This document shows, one piece after another, positions 23,031 through 36,842 of a stretch of DNA of 64,000 nt. Below the pieces are notes generated by a model. The model was not told the DNA's origin, searched no databases, and saw nothing but the letters and a program-made list of their open reading frames with translations. The position numbers were made by a program, and so were the translations under genes. The first letter of the stretch is position 1, and the number at the start of each line of letters is the position of its first letter. Location: the NCBI GenBank assembly GCA_958299035.1, contig CATQJL010000305.1, positions 30,951,733 through 31,015,732 on the forward strand, given 5' to 3'. Source of the DNA: Cylicocyclus nassatus. Taxonomy: Eukaryota; Nematoda; Chromadorea; Rhabditida; Strongylidae.

Positions 23031-24442
23031 CAGAGGTGCGATAGTGGGAGCCGATTCTCCCCCTACCTTCACTTTTGAGCTGGTACAAGGTGATCACCTT
23101 CACTTTTGGAATAAAAAAATTTTTGCTGGACGATAAAGAAGGAAAATAAGCAAAACAAACGCAAAAAAGATTATTGAAAGCATATATTTATGTATACGGT
23201 GGCATATATATTTAAAATATATAAAGCTGAATGTCTGTTTGTCTGTCTGTCTGTCTGTATGTCTGTATGTGTGTACGTATGTTCCGAATAGAAAATTCCA
23301 TTCCAATTCCAAAATCGATAAAATCGACATCGATCGATAACGAAAAGTGGACTGTGACACCCGCCGGGATCCGAAGTGTATGTGTGCCAAGTTTGGTCCG
23401 GATCGGTTAAGAAATGGAATTTTCTACTCGGAACATACGGCGGAGCCGGGTAAGCCAGCTAGTTTAAAATAAACGTGTTCGGTAAATGGTGTATTTGGAA
23501 GTTAAACTTAGCGAAACTGTACGAATTTTATTGAGCAAATTTTGTTATAACGTACAGCGCCGTACTCCCCCCACGGGCATAATTCGTAGGAGGCCCCCAC
23601 ATATTATATATCATCTGAAAGCTCTTGATGAGAAGAATCTGACCTATGAAGTCGCAACATGATCCATGCAGTTTTGGAGAAGTTATGAGCTGTTGAATTT
23701 CAAAAAGCGCTTATTTACCTGCTTTTTCAAGACTCTAGATCTCGGCACTGTTTCAATGAATCAGTACTAAGATTTATTCTGATAAGGCAAACCTTACTCT
23801 ACCAAACCTATGAAGTCGCAACATCACACACTTTCACTTTCATGATTTAGATGAGTTTAACTGTCAACTGTCAAAAAACACGCAAAAATGGCGTAAATTT
23901 TTAGAATTCTGGTTTTCAACGACTATCTCTCAAATCGACTCGTTTTCTTTACCATCTCATAGAGCACCATTTACTTTTCAAAACCTATGAAGTCGCAACT
24001 GCTGACATCTTCAAACAACAGATTTATAACAGTGGAAATTTCGCATGATTTTTCACTATTTAAATATTCAAAATTCTGGTTCTCAGCCGTAACTGGATCG
24101 ACCTACTTCTTTCGCAGTATGTTATGACAGAATTTACTTAATAAAATCCGTACAGTCCAACAAACATTTACTTCCAAATACACTATTTGATAAGCACGTT
24201 TACTTTAGATATTTATGACGCTGTATACATAAGAATATGCTTGCAGTGATCCCTTTTGCATTTGTTTTGCTTATTTTCCGCGCACTGGCGGCAACGACCG
24301 GATAGACGTTAGTGCCCCCCCCCCCCGGTCGACGTTTTTGGGAGGTGAGTGTTCTGCACTACCACCTTCACTTTTGGCCGGCCAGTGGTAGCTGGGACCA
24401 CCTTCACTTTTGGTGGGCCCGGCTCCCCCCATCGCACCTCTG
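23031..24442. mobile_element. Nonautonomous hAT-like element, TIR CAGAGGTGCGAT
   Basis: The left end CAGAGGTGCGATAGTGGGAG and the right end CTCCCCCCATCGCACCTCTG are inverted. The flanking octamers GCAGGGAT and GCAAAAAT are similar, possibly a decayed 8-base target duplication. The inner arms also pair (CACCTTCACTTTTG; GTGTATTTGGAAGT near 23490 and its complement near 24180). ACCTATGAAGTCGCAAC repeats at about 23642, 23805 and 23982. No transposase is present. Confidence 0.7.
23216..23462 (+). mobile_element. Short Helitron nested in the hAT
   Basis: It starts at TATATAAAGCTGAATGTCTG and ends GCCGGGTAAGCCAGCTAG with a T following. The right arm of the host hAT provides the empty site: its complement runs from TATGTATAC through ATAAATATC directly to TAAACGTG without this segment. 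About 250 bases, noncoding. Confidence 0.75.
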
Positions 24443-24469
24443 GCAAAAATGAGGGTTTGCCAGCTAATA

Positions 24470-25560
24470 AATCATATGGTTCGCGCAGTTTTAATGCTTC
24501 AGTATTCTAATCTATACTACAACTCACCGCTTCTCAAAAAGCCCGACAACAAGGTCAAGTGAGGCTAGGCGCGTCCTACTTTGAAAGTCGTATTTGAGTA
24601 AGAATATGGGAAGGGAATTACCTCTACGATAGAACCAAGCAAGGAGGGATAACCTTGCATTATTGCCAAAATTCGGGGCCTGGTGTTAGCCACACCCCGA
24701 AAATTTTCTTTGAAAGGCTAAAACGAATTTTCAAAAAATTCAAAAAATTATTTTGATTAATTACAGGTGTAAACTAGGTATCTGCAGTTTCTGTAAGTTA
24801 TGTAAGCAACCGCCGCAAATCCTGTTGATCCAAAGGGTTTAAAGTCAATTTTTATGGAAATCTGCACTGTGGCTGTTTTTTTATAGAATCCTTTGCGCGC
24901 AAACCGATCGAGCAGAAACTTTGCATACTTATGCGTTCGACCCCGGAGAAAGATCCAAGCTCTTTTTGAGCTGATTTGCTGGGCCATTCTATCAATTTTC
25001 TATCGATTGTTTATATGGGTCTAAATGGCTTACCATATTCTAATGATGAGGTGTAAACCTCATTTCATTTCTGAGGTCGACAGGAGGTGCTCACCGAGGG
25101 CGTATACAGGAAGTTCAAGTGTTAGCTGTTTAGAGTATGAATGCTGGGTAGAAAGGGGAGAGGGGAGAGCACGCGTCAGGATCCTTTTTATAATCTTTAA
25201 AAGCTCTCCGGAGCCGCACTGGAACGGTGCCAGCGTAGGAGGGCGGGTGGCATGTAGCGGTAATTACATAATTCGGAGGAGTGTTGCGCCAGGAGTGTTT
25301 ACTGGGGCTAGCTCTTGAACTGCGTCGATGACGCGGCGAGGCAACGCTCCGCAGAATTTTGCGCAGACTATGGGTCGTCAGTCTTTCCCAACCTGAGATA
25401 ACTCATTCTCCAGCAAGATCAAAGCTAACGTCTACAAGTTGTTGCATTGGGGTAGGTGTGCATGTTGATTGACACACAATATTCACTGAAGTTGCTGAAG
25501 ACGAATAACACGAACACGAATGCGCATAGTTATATCAACAATTGTTGTCAAAACAATCGT
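24470..25560. repeat. Dispersed repeats, no gene recognised
   Basis: 24470-24660 matches the complement of 8290-8525. 24670-24770 resembles 41335-41440, sharing an A/T-rich TTTTCAAAAAAT and TTATTTTGATT block after a CACCCC or CGCCCC motif. The remainder, including frames at 24757-24987 and 25025-25318, shows no domain. Confidence 0.5.
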
Positions 25561-25574
25561 TTTAGTTAATCAAG

Positions 25575-25606
25575 AGTACTGGGCGAAGCCGGGTATGCCA
25601 ACTAAA
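25575..25606 (+). mobile_element. Helitron-like 3' end remnant
   Basis: TACTGGGCGAAGCCGGGTA followed by TGCCAACTAA gives the hairpin and CTRR-type terminus seen at the 3' ends of the other Helitrons. The 5' end was not located. Confidence 0.4.
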
Positions 25607-26005
25607 CTACACTTTTTGAATTTTTGGCGAAGCCAATAAGTATCGAACGCTCGATATTGCTTGACTTCCTCGAATATTCTCCTTCCACACTCAATTATTT
25701 GATCTAGACTCCAGAACCAAGCCAATTAACATCGCGAGATAAGAGGCAAAATTTGATCAGTATGGAAACTTAGAGTAGAACAAAATTGAGTAGAAGGCGT
25801 GGGCTGGGGTCGGCGCAGCTGGAACAGGGTCAAGCTGCATATCGTTTTTGGGGGAAAGCAAAAGAATTATCGCTTTTGTAAAGCCCGGCCAGAACCTTGG
25901 AAAAATTGCAAAGGTATGTATCGACCTTTCAGTGAGCATGCTGGCTGCATGCTCAATCTAAGTGACCGCCGGCATTCCAACGCTATATGTGAGACTAGCA
26001 AAATA

Positions 26006-26390
26006 TTAGGTGGTTTCATAAGTTCGTAGAGTTTTGATAAATCAACGAAATGACAAAATTTTAGCAAAATTTAGTCAATATTGTTTGTTTCATTGTTGCG
26101 CACAACCTCTGCACGTTGCCATAGAATTCCATTTTTCGTTTTTCTAGAACTCAGTGGGTCTGGTCCCGAAAAAGGCGTCTAACCAGCGCCTGAGATCGTC
26201 TTTAGAATCAAAACAGATGCCGTTTATGTGATTTGTAATAGACTGGAACTGATGATAATAGCTAGAGCGAGATTTTAGGAATACATTGGATACTAATGTA
26301 CCACCCGGTTCAAGTCCTGCAGGACAGCTATAACGGCGATTGTCGTAGGGAGCCAAATTTTGTCGCGCAAAAACGCTCACTGGACACGTT
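26006..26390 (-). mobile_element. 5'-truncated mariner with transposase C-terminal fragment
   Basis: The end TTAGGTGGTTTCATAAGTTC at 26006, after TA, is a mariner-type TIR. On the minus strand, 26380-26144 encodes a peptide with SYYHQFQSITNHINGICF and SKDDLRRWLDAFF. It resembles the DYHFF...SLxNxLxGxxF..DL...FF region after the third catalytic residue of mariner transposases. The rest of the transposase and the other TIR are missing and a stop interrupts the C-terminus. Confidence 0.6.
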
Positions 26391-27580
26391 TATTAGGCCT
26401 TCTCTGCAATGAGAATTCGTTTAAAGGCAGCGTCCGGGCAAAATTTCACCTCCGATGTTTCTGCCATTCTGGCACCTTTCCGTGGCCCTGATTACAGTTG
26501 TAAAGTCCAAATTGTTCAAAACTCCCAAAAAACCCGGTTCTTGAGGACCCTCTCTTCAAGGAGCGGACGAGTTTCGAATCGCTTCGGTACCATCGTCATG
26601 CCAGCGGGAGGAGCTGCAACTGCACGGATGCAGTTGCATTGCAGTGTGCAGGGCAACTGCAATGCAACTGCAATGCAACCGCACACCTGCGTAAGCACAC
26701 GTCCTTAGAGGTGGTTTGTGATACGAAAGGGCGGCTTGTGATACGTATCACAGGCCCGTATCTCCTTTTAGAGGCCACGTCAGAGAATCGGACCAACGCA
26801 GATCGGGTACTCATGGGCCCCTCTTTACAACTATGTGCTCATCTGGGTAGATGGATCTTGCCCGGACGCTGCCTTTAACCTGTGTAGTCGGTTTGCGTAC
26901 GCGTATAGGCGACCGTCTTATTCTTGCATAGCAATTTTCAGTGCAGAAGCTCCTGCACAACCTGCAAAAAGTCTTGTACAGGAGAAAACCTGCAAACTCT
27001 TTGTTTTTTTCGAAGCAATCCAATCCTTAATCCTTCTTTGTCTAACATTGAAGAGAAAACGCTATCATCCAGAAAGCAAGGAAATCTGCGCAAAATGCAT
27101 TTTTCTATTAGAAAAATGAGCAAATGTCGAAGATGCGTTTTTTGCCCTTTGAGAAATCCTTGTTTGGAAGCTGAAGAATCAAGCAGAATAGCTTTTTATT
27201 GAAAGTAACTGGTAGTTTGTTTTGAAGGGCATGATCGGCTTATCTTAATGATATACGCAGCCTGTCGCAAATTAACCGTTGCCCAAAGAAATGAGAACGA
27301 GAGTGGAACTCTAGGCACTTATAAAACGACCTAATAGATAGAGGATATTTCTAACTCCAGCGAAAAAATAAGCCCCTGAATCGAATTTGTCCCAGAATAG
27401 TCGTCATTTTACTTCAGACCTTAACACATTATATATGTCAAGCGGTCCCACGTGGTAGTCATTGCTTGACAAACCATATGTGTCAAGCTGTCGTTAATGT
27501 GTTGAAATTGCGTCAAACAAACAGCTTGTTTGAAATCAAATCGCAATGAGACGGAACCTTTTTTTGGAATTAGCTGGAAC

Positions 27581-29185
27581 CACAAGTGCGATAAGGTGAG
27601 AATGACTCCTCCAGGGTGAAGGGGGTCACAGTGGTCGCAGCCCTTCCAGGGTGAAGGGTGTTTTACTTGGTAGAGAAATTATAAAATCTCGACAGGAGGG
27701 GGCGGGGCCATCATTTTTCCTAGTTAAAGTTCAAAATTTCCAATTCCTTACCATCACTGTTTGTCTTTTTTGAAATGTGAACCGATATGCTGCTGGACTA
27801 GCACACAATTATATTTCTGACCAGCACCTTGCATATATTTTACATTTTCTTTTCCCTTTTTTTACATCGCCGTGCCTGTTTTTAGAATTACCATAGAAGA
27901 TGTGCATGCGAGAACATTTGTTTCGGAAAAAGAGAATTTTTAAGTATATACGAATTTTTCAAAAGAAGAAATTCGTAATTTCTGTAGATGAACAGCAACG
28001 TCAGCAAGGGAAATGTTTTTAAAACCATCTTGTCCTCCGCTTTTAGAGCATGTATAGTTTGCCTGGAGTCTGTTGAAAAAGTGCCTGGTGAAGAGTGTGG
28101 GTAGTGATTTCAGAATATTTACGAGTTTTTAGGATAGAAAAATCCGTAACTTCTGAAGATGAACATCTTGTACGCCGCCTGGGATCCGTTAGAAAAAGTG
28201 CCGGGTGAAGGGTGTCCTAGTGCTTTTTGGATATTTTCGAGCTTTTAACATAGAAAAATTTATAACTTTTTTAGATGAACATCTTGTACGCCGTGATAGT
28301 CACCACTGAAACCGCCTCGTCCTCCGCTTTCAGAAAACGTATACTTTGCCTGGGATCCGTTAGAAAAAGTGCCGGGTGAAGGGTGGGTGAGACTTTCATA
28401 ATGGGAGTGCTCAAGTAGACGTCTTTTTACAAGAGTAAAAAAGCCTGTACTTGAGCACTCCCATTATAAAAGTCTCACCCACCCTTCACCCGGCACTTTT
28501 TCTAACGAACCCCAGGCAAATTATATGTCTTCTGAAAGTGGAGGACAAGACGGTTCCAAGACGTGGCTATCTCGGCGTACAAGATGTTCATCCACAAAAG
28601 TTATGAATTTTTTTATGTTAAAAACTCGAATATCTTCAAAAATCACCAAGCACACCCTTCAACCAGGCACTTTTTTGAATGGATCTCAGACATGCTATAC
28701 ATTTTTTGAAAGCGGAGGACGAGGCGGTTTCGACCGTGACTATTTCCTTGCATCAGCTATTCATGTGCAGTAGTGACGGCTTTTTTATCCTAAAAAAACT
28801 CAAAAATTCCCAGAAACCGCTAGACATATTCTTAGGCACTTTTTCAAATGGATCTCAAACATGCTGTATATTTTCTGAGAACGGAGAACGAGACGGTTCT
28901 AGTGGTGACCATCTCGCCATGAAAGATGTTCATCTACAAAAGTTATGAATTTTTTTAATGTCTAAAACTCGAAAAACCCCAGAAATCACTACCCACACCC
29001 GTCATCAAGCACTTTTTTCAACAGACTCCTCCTTTCCTATACATGAACAATTCACGTACAAATATCTCCTTGCTTGACCTTACCTCACGGTTGATTTTTT
29101 CTCGGCTTTTGGTGAAGGGGGTCACCTTGGTCCTAGCTCAGGGGTGAAGAGGGGGTGAGAAAATTCTCACACTATTGCATCTGTG
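27581..29185. mobile_element. Nonautonomous hAT element with perfect 8-base target duplication
   Basis: The ends CACAAGTGCGATA and TATTGCATCTGTG are imperfect inverted repeats. GCTGGAAC flanks the element on both sides (27573-27580 and 29186-29193). The interior is built of diverged units in two inverted halves, each with GATGAACATCTTGTACGCCG, CGTCCTCCGCTTT, GATCCGTTAGAAAAAGTGCC and GGGTGAAGGGTG. The halves meet in a hairpin near 28430. No transposase frame. Confidence 0.85.
28386..28505. repeat. Central hairpin of the hAT element
   Basis: GGGTGGGTGAGACTTTCAT with ATGGGAGTGCTCAAGTA on the left is mirrored by TACTTGAGCACTCCCAT and AAAGTCTCACCCACCC on the right, around a loop of about 30 bases. 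The arms are nearly perfect. Confidence 0.85.
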
Positions 29186-29194
29186 GCTGGAACC

Positions 29195-31085
29195 GTTCCA
29201 GCTGGATGCCAGTGAGCTGAAGATCCTTTGCTTACCGAATTTTTCATACTTTTTTGCATAAGTTTGATCTTCCGTCTAAAAGTTTTCGTACAGGCCAAAC
29301 GCGGTTTTATAATCTTCCCTTAAGGCTTTTTTATAGCTCTCGGAAAATTTCCATTGGCCACGCTGCGCAAGAACTCACTGGTTTCAGCTCATCCCGAACC
29401 CTACGCGTGGCAATTGCTCACATTGTCCATACTATGACGTGCAAGCGCATAAAACGCATAAGAGCTCACACCTGAAGTACAGGAGCATGATTAATGCGTC
29501 GACCATGATAAAGGTTTTCTTAGTTTAAGCAATTGAATCTCTAAACGGTACAATTGTACTCCATGCATCTGCCTTTGAAGGCCAATTTTTCAGTGAAGTG
29601 AACGACCACGAACATAAATGGTTTCTTTCCCAATGCATGCAACGTAGAGCATTTTCCCAGATACACTATAACAGCTCGCTGTGTGCAGCGCCCCTACGTC
29701 TAAAACACGAAGAAGTGTAGCATGAAAGGTAGCCTTGCCCAAGAAGCAAAAAAGCAAAAGAAGATCCTCACAAAAGTTTACATTTTTGCAGAGTATCGTT
29801 GCAAATTTACGGTACATAAGTTCTGACCTGTGCTTTCTCAGATGTATCTTAGGAACTTTTACGGTGCTTGGTCATAGCTGATAACACTGCTTCTGCGACA
29901 TAGCTTGCTTTGACTGATACTTACGATCTAATAAGGTTTTCCAAGAGAAAATCGCACACCGTCTAATTGTTGGTACTGTCTCTAATTTGTTCTCGAATCT
30001 TGAGCGCCTTGTTATAATTATAACATTTTCCCGACTTACATCCTTACAAAATGTAACACCAATTTACTGCCCAGTACTGTAAAGTAATATTGTTTAAGAG
30101 TTCTGCCAAGCAAAATGAACAGGCGCTTTACTCATAATGATCAAGAACTTGCTTACATTATTTGAATATTGTAGAAACCTGGAAAGCTACTTGTCAAAAT
30201 CAAGCTCGGAAACCTCAATAAAAAATGTTTTTTTGAAAAGTTTAGATCTCCAAATGGTAGCTTACAGGGTGTTTGGAAAGTAGGTGGCCTAAGGTAATTC
30301 CATTCGAATTTTGACGCGCTTTTTGTTTTATGGTGTTCGTCAGGCCTAGATACCATTATTTCAATAAAACCAGGTTTTTTGGGTTTTTTAGTTTTTTTTT
30401 ATTGGATTGAAACTCATCAATAGCTTTCCAAACCACTTTCCTTGAAACGCTTGTTACAAAGCTGAAAACGTAATTCAAACAAAACTTGGTATGTCTTGTA
30501 AAAGTCTTTCTTTAAGGTTTCTCACACGTGCTTTCATTTTCATGGAAGTAACTTCGTTTTGAAATACCGTGCCTTGAAACACAAGAGATCCAGTGTTCGG
30601 ATTTTTCGTCAAGAAATCCAACCAACTTTTCATATTTCGTCTTCAAAACCTTCACAAGCGTGCAAAAATTTTGAAAAATTGATACAATGAAGATCAGAGA
30701 GCTACGCTACAAATACATGTTGAAATGAGACTCTCAAAATTTTTCAAACCGAAAAAAAACTTTAACGCAAATTTGTCGAGTGTCTGCTGTAATTTAGCTC
30801 TTGAAAAAATTTTTGTTCGCGAGCTGCTGAGGAACTTTTGTTATAAAAGTGTAAGCTTATTTGCAGTTAAGAAACGGAAAGTTGTCTCCGTTTTCTGGAA
30901 ACTAGAACAACTCAGATAACGCTCTTTTCAAGGAAGCTGAAAAACTTGTTTGTCTCCAGATTTTTCAAGGTATCTTAAGGCAAAAAATATCTTCCTTTGT
31001 TGACCCAGTGGTTTCTAAGTTTAGCGAGCACGTAAAATGAGCCAGCGCAGTTTAAGTACTTGAGGCCACAAACTTTTGAAACACC
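29195..31085. other. No gene or element recognised
   Basis: Frames are short. A motif resembling a mariner end (TACAGGGTGTTTGGAAAGTA at about 30265) lacks a matching inverted partner nearby. TATAATTATA at about 30013 is a simple palindrome. Confidence 0.5.
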
Positions 31086-31088
31086 TTC

Positions 31089-31648
31089 TCATATAATCGC
31101 CGGGGGCAGGCGGTCTGCGAACTCCTGCTTTTCTGCAAGCGGTCAGCAAAATTTTGGGGTGTGGCTCAACCTTCAGCAAGCGCTACTTCCGTGTTTTGCC
31201 AGCGGGCACCAATGCGATTTTCTGCAAGCGCTCGCCAAATAATCTCTTTCAGCAAGCGCTGGCCAAACTTTCAGCAGTCGCTCTACTATTTTTGCGCGGT
31301 TTCGGGCGTACGCCGAGCGAAGGTGAGACTCTATGTGGCAGAGGTGTCATCGAGTTTGATTACTCAAGTTTGAGGTACCTTCTTTCAGCAGAAGGTAGCC
31401 GGGCAGTGCGGTACTTCACAAAAGACCGTGCGGCCTGAAAATTTGCATATTCTCATGGAAAGTCCTCGAGAATGCGACCACTGGGCCGCTTCTTATCCAT
31501 AGAAAGACCGCGATAGTTCTCCGAGCGTTCAAAATTGGCCAAAATTATTCTGAATTTCTGCAAGCGGACCGCAAGAAATCAGCGAACTATTTTTCCGGTG
31601 CCCGCCCGCCCATAAATCGCATGGCTTCTGCCCCCGGCGATTATCTGA
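31089..31648. mobile_element. TIR element, ATAATCGCCGGGGGCAGGCGG family, copy 1
   Basis: The left end TATAATCGCCGGGGGCAGG and the right end CCCCCGGCGATTATCTGA are inverted. The interior is rich in CTGCAAGCG and CAGCAAGCG blocks, and CAAGCG recurs many times. No transposase. Copies 2 and 3 are at 37280 and 38696. Confidence 0.8.
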
Positions 31649-31658
31649 GCTGTATGTA

Positions 31659-32507
31659 TTAGGTTGCTGCAAAAATAAAGATTTCTTAAGGCATTGTTTC
31701 AGGACAACTTTTTTCCATCTAACTCTTTCCTGTGGAGAAAACTTAACAAATTATTAAAAAGCTCTTTTTATGCCCTATCTAATGATGGTTGGAATGGACT
31801 TCTATCCTCATTTCTTAAAACTCTACAGAAGTTCAAACAGCCGCACTCCAAAATTCCATTACAACTACTTTTCTGGCCAGAATTGAAACGCGAATGATGT
31901 AATGTTTGAAATTCAGTAACTATATGTAATAGAAATTGTCTACATTACATATATGCACCATATTATTTTCCTAGAAATTATCTAAACTGAGACGTCGGGG
32001 TCTCAACGGGTAGTCGTTTTGGTCATTCTGTAGACCATGAAGGCACTCGCCAAGGCTCCGCTCTTTTCTGTAACGTAAAGGTAGAACTCTGATGACAGTT
32101 TTTGCAAAAACCTTTAGTCGTTCAGAACGCAGAAAATCGAAAAATATTTAATTTGGGTCTTTGAGGCTTATAAAAGTGTCAAAAAGGTGACAGTCTTGAA
32201 GTTTGATTTTTTTTCTTTTCTGGCTTGCGGCTACAAGACAGGCTCCTAATCATTCCACACCAACAAAACTCTGAAGGAAATTATAATCTTAAAAGCGGAT
32301 CCAGAAATAGCTTTTTTGTTTCAGTCTATATTCAATCCATATTTTTCTACCCTTCGGCGGTATGCATATGGTGGATGTGCGCTTTACTGCGAAGTGTTTG
32401 CTGCTTCCAATGTTTTTCCCCGCATTAGAAAATGTTAATTGTTTAGATAATTATAACTTGTCAAAGTGAAAGCCCGCAAAACGCTAGTTACTTTTGCATC
32501 AACATAA
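31659..32507. mobile_element. Mariner MITE, TTAGGTTGCTGCAAAAATAA, inverted relative to 15254
   Basis: The ends TTAGGTTGCTGCAAAAATAA and TTACTTTTGCATCAACATAA pair and are flanked by TA. The interior matches the complement of 15254-16166 (CAGGACAACTTTT, TCTGGCCAGAATT, ATTGTCTACATTA). It sits only ten bases from the previous TIR element. Confidence 0.82.
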
Positions 32508-32509
32508 TA

Positions 32510-34470
32510 TTAATCGTCAACAAAGAGCGACCAGTAATTTTGTACTGCGGATTCAGATTGAAGCCAATCTTTTGCCACGCACCAAACTGCAAGTTTCTTA
32601 AAGTAACAATAGTGAAAACTTTTGTTAGTTGAGTTCACCCACTTCCCTTCTTTCAAATTTGCATTCACTTTCTAGTACTTGAATAGGCTTATATCATCTA
32701 ATTATTCAGACTAACACTCACTGCTTTTATTCCATACCATGTCGAATGCCGGAATTACTATTGACTTCCTTCCAAGCTAGCGATAGGGAGAGGCGATCGA
32801 AAGAGTGAATGTTGTAGTGGAAACAGCGACTTCGAAATGATAAGATAAGGAAATCCACTTGAGTTTTCACGGCACGGTTTTTTTATGCATCGGTCGCTAG
32901 GGAACGCAACTCCTAGCCGAATGCAGAAATTGCTTATCATTGAGAGGAAGGTTTGCCAATTCACCCATTTAGTTTGCCTTAAATGATATTGTTTCTAATT
33001 TAGCTGCTCTACAACATGTTATCCTATGATACAATTGATATACAATCGACTCCCATTTCGATCACCCTCTATTTTCGCCTGAGGCATACTATGCGCTGCT
33101 GCGTGTCTCAGAATTAAAGATCTTCCCCTTGCCACATTTGTTGTTGAGCGTCGCGTTTCTGTATCTCTTATCTCGTCAATATTTTCTGACACCAAAAGTT
33201 GTCGTTTGCATTTTCCAGTCAAATGATTGTGTCAGTAGCTGTTATCTCCGAAAATGCACAATGTTCTTTTTTGTAAGCACATGCGGTTGACCTCTGGGCA
33301 TTGCTTGCTCTAAATAATCTTTTGGCCTCAGTCAGGTAATTGTAATTACGTCTAGTTTCAATTGTATCAAGTATAAGCTTGAAGTGATGTCCATGAGGCA
33401 GATCGGTAGTACGTCCAGATTGTGGATGCAAACTTTCCTTCGCTCCTGCTCGTGGTCTGAAAATACAATTTTTTCACCAAGATTCGCGCCCTTTCGTGCT
33501 AGTTCCGCAACTTTATTGACGTAGATCATTTTCACATCTTCCATAGATGCAGAATCGATCTATGGATCTTTAGACCATGTAGTCAACGTCTAGGTAAGTT
33601 TCTCTTACATCATCGCAGACTAGGCATACAAGACATTCAATCACTTTCAACTCGTTTGTTTGCCGTATTCAACATGGTTATCATCGCCAGAGGAAATAAC
33701 TTCAACTGAAAATTCCACCATGTTTTGTAGAAAACTGCAAAAAACCTTGCTGTACTTCAGATTCTAAAAATTCCTGATTTTTGGATGGTTCATCCCTGCA
33801 TTACCCGGTGCTCTCAGCTTGGTAGTCGTTGATCAGTTGCTATGTATGCCGTGACGCCAATTCCTTGTTCAGTGTTTGCTTGCTTGAGTGGAGGATTACT
33901 ACCGCTGATCGAAGTATTGCTACTGATGTGCCGTGACTGCAGCCTGTTCGGTTATTGTTGCTGCCATCTACATCCCCTTTTTTCCTTTCGTTTGTTGCTA
34001 ACAGTGTCGATTTTCTGCATGATTTGCCAGCTGGTCGTTTCATTGAGGAATCTTAGCACCTTCACATTACCGTTCCGTGGCTTCACAGCATTCCGTATCG
34101 ATTCACTTCAAAAGGCCGTCATTATTTGCTAGGCCTAGCACTCCAGTCATATTTTGATTTCTTTTACTGCATTCTTCTTCGTGGCCAAGTCCCTTAGCCT
34201 CCTCCCTCGCTGACACCTAAGGTCATGGCTATGAGATGGCAAGGTTCTGGAGCTAGTCTGGTCTTTGATTGATTGGCTTGCCTTCTTCTATTTGTTACTC
34301 TATGCTCGTGTATATTTTAATACTCATCTTATCTAGGTTTTGTCTTTCATTACCTTGTTTTCCTCCCTATTACCTCATAGCTATTTCTTCGATATGACTG
34401 GTTGGTACTACGCTCGTTCATTACTTGTTTTCTCTCCATTTGAAATATCTCTTTGGCACACCTTGAGTGT
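32510..34470. other. Mostly unassigned; 3' part probably LINE 3' region
   Basis: Three overlapping minus-strand frames at 33019-33544 look coding-like (for example KVAELARKGANLGEKIVF) but shift frame and lack recognisable domains. They may be an old element relic. From about 33840 the plus strand runs into an AAAT tail at 34474, so this part may be a LINE 3' end. Confidence 0.4.
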
Positions 34471-34473
34471 ATT

Positions 34474-34477
34474 AAAA

Positions 34478-34512
<35 letters not shown>

Positions 34513-34514
34513 AT
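34474..34514 (+). repeat. (AAAT)n tail
   Basis: About ten AAAT units follow TTGAGTGTATTAA. The arrangement resembles the tail of the insertion at 17645-17832 and suggests a LINE or SINE 3' end rather than a free microsatellite. Confidence 0.7.
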
Positions 34515-35439
34515 CGTTATCGCTCTATTGTGGCTTATATTGTCGTGTCCTTGGAAACATAGCGGGAATCTCGTTTTAGCCGATGCACCAGAAATGTCAG
34601 GCTAACGTACGTTGACGTCGGCTTAGGCCCTGGGCATAGCTTACGCGATTTGGTTGTGACGCGATTTGTTAAATGGGACAAGTGTTCCACGCCGCGCTGT
34701 TATGTGTGGGTCCCGACGCATTTGTGATGGTTGTTCGGCGCGACTAATAGCTACACACTTTTCGACGTGCACAGTTTACTTGGCGAAATTGCCGCAATTT
34801 TGCCGAATAGGCGAGCGTCGCGTCGTCTATTTTGCGGCCAGCTACGGGGCGACCGTCGCGCTGATCCTAAACTGCATTTTTGAGTTTTATCATGTACTGT
34901 ATTGTTGTGACATGTTAGCTAACTGTTCTTCTTCCTGGTCAGTTGTAGAAGGCTGTAGAGATTTACTCATGCAAATTCACAAATCTCGATATTCATTACC
35001 ACGCTCACTTGCAAACGTCACTTCACGTTTCCGCGTCAGTAGCATATCTAAGAACATTGTGTCACATGATATTGAGGCGAAATATAATTGATTATTGCCA
35101 ACTATGTAGTTACGACGGTACGGGTCGTCAGTTGCCTGGTCATCGCACGGACGGGCGGGTAGCCACTCAGTCGCCGCTTCTAGTCGGCTCTTCATTTGCA
35201 CTGTGGCAATCGAAAATAGCGATTTTTGTCGCTCGAGGTATGCCCATGGTATTAAACGTGGTTGCAGGGAAAGCATGTTTGGTCAAAGTGGCTTTAATAG
35301 GATTTATACCATAATGGAGGGCAGCGGAACATTTGTGGGCGAGGAGTTAGAAGCCTTTATTGGAGCAAAAAATTGAACGTGCAAACGGGTCAAAAATATC
35401 CGTAATACTTTTTCTAGCTCTTTAGTGGAGCAGCGATAA

Positions 35440-36463
<1,024 letters not shown>

Positions 36464-36842
36464 TTCTTTTATAGATATATCGTACTTGGTTGTTTTACTT
36501 AAGGGCTAGTAAGATTTTAGCCTCATTTTATCCTGAATGCACATTTTTTGTTCTAATAAACTTCTCGTCTACAAACTTTCCGTTAATCAAAAAAGTAGAT
36601 CTGAAATCGGCGTTTTAACCGTTTACATCACATCTTCAAAGGCACTTCGACTGAGCATGCTTTTTTGTTAGTAGGAACATCTACAAATGTGGACTTTACA
36701 TTAGCTTGGCAGATTTATTAGGTCAGACGACTTGCACGTTTTGACACAATGATATGCTATGGTGAGGGTGATGAAATAAGTTAAGACTTTCTGATGAACT
36801 AAAGTAATCTATCGCAGCATTCATGCTTATGCATGACCTTTA

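Noticed and set aside
26305..26330. B-box-like GGTTCAAGTCC
   Set aside because: It falls within the mariner transposase fragment, with no A box or cloverleaf nearby.
30265..30500. Possible mariner end TACAGGGTGTTTGGAAAGTA
   Set aside because: No inverted partner could be found on either side.
34666..35314. Overlapping frames on both strands of 100-141 codons
   Set aside because: Both strands are open because of local GC-richer sequence with few stops; no protein family is recognised on either.
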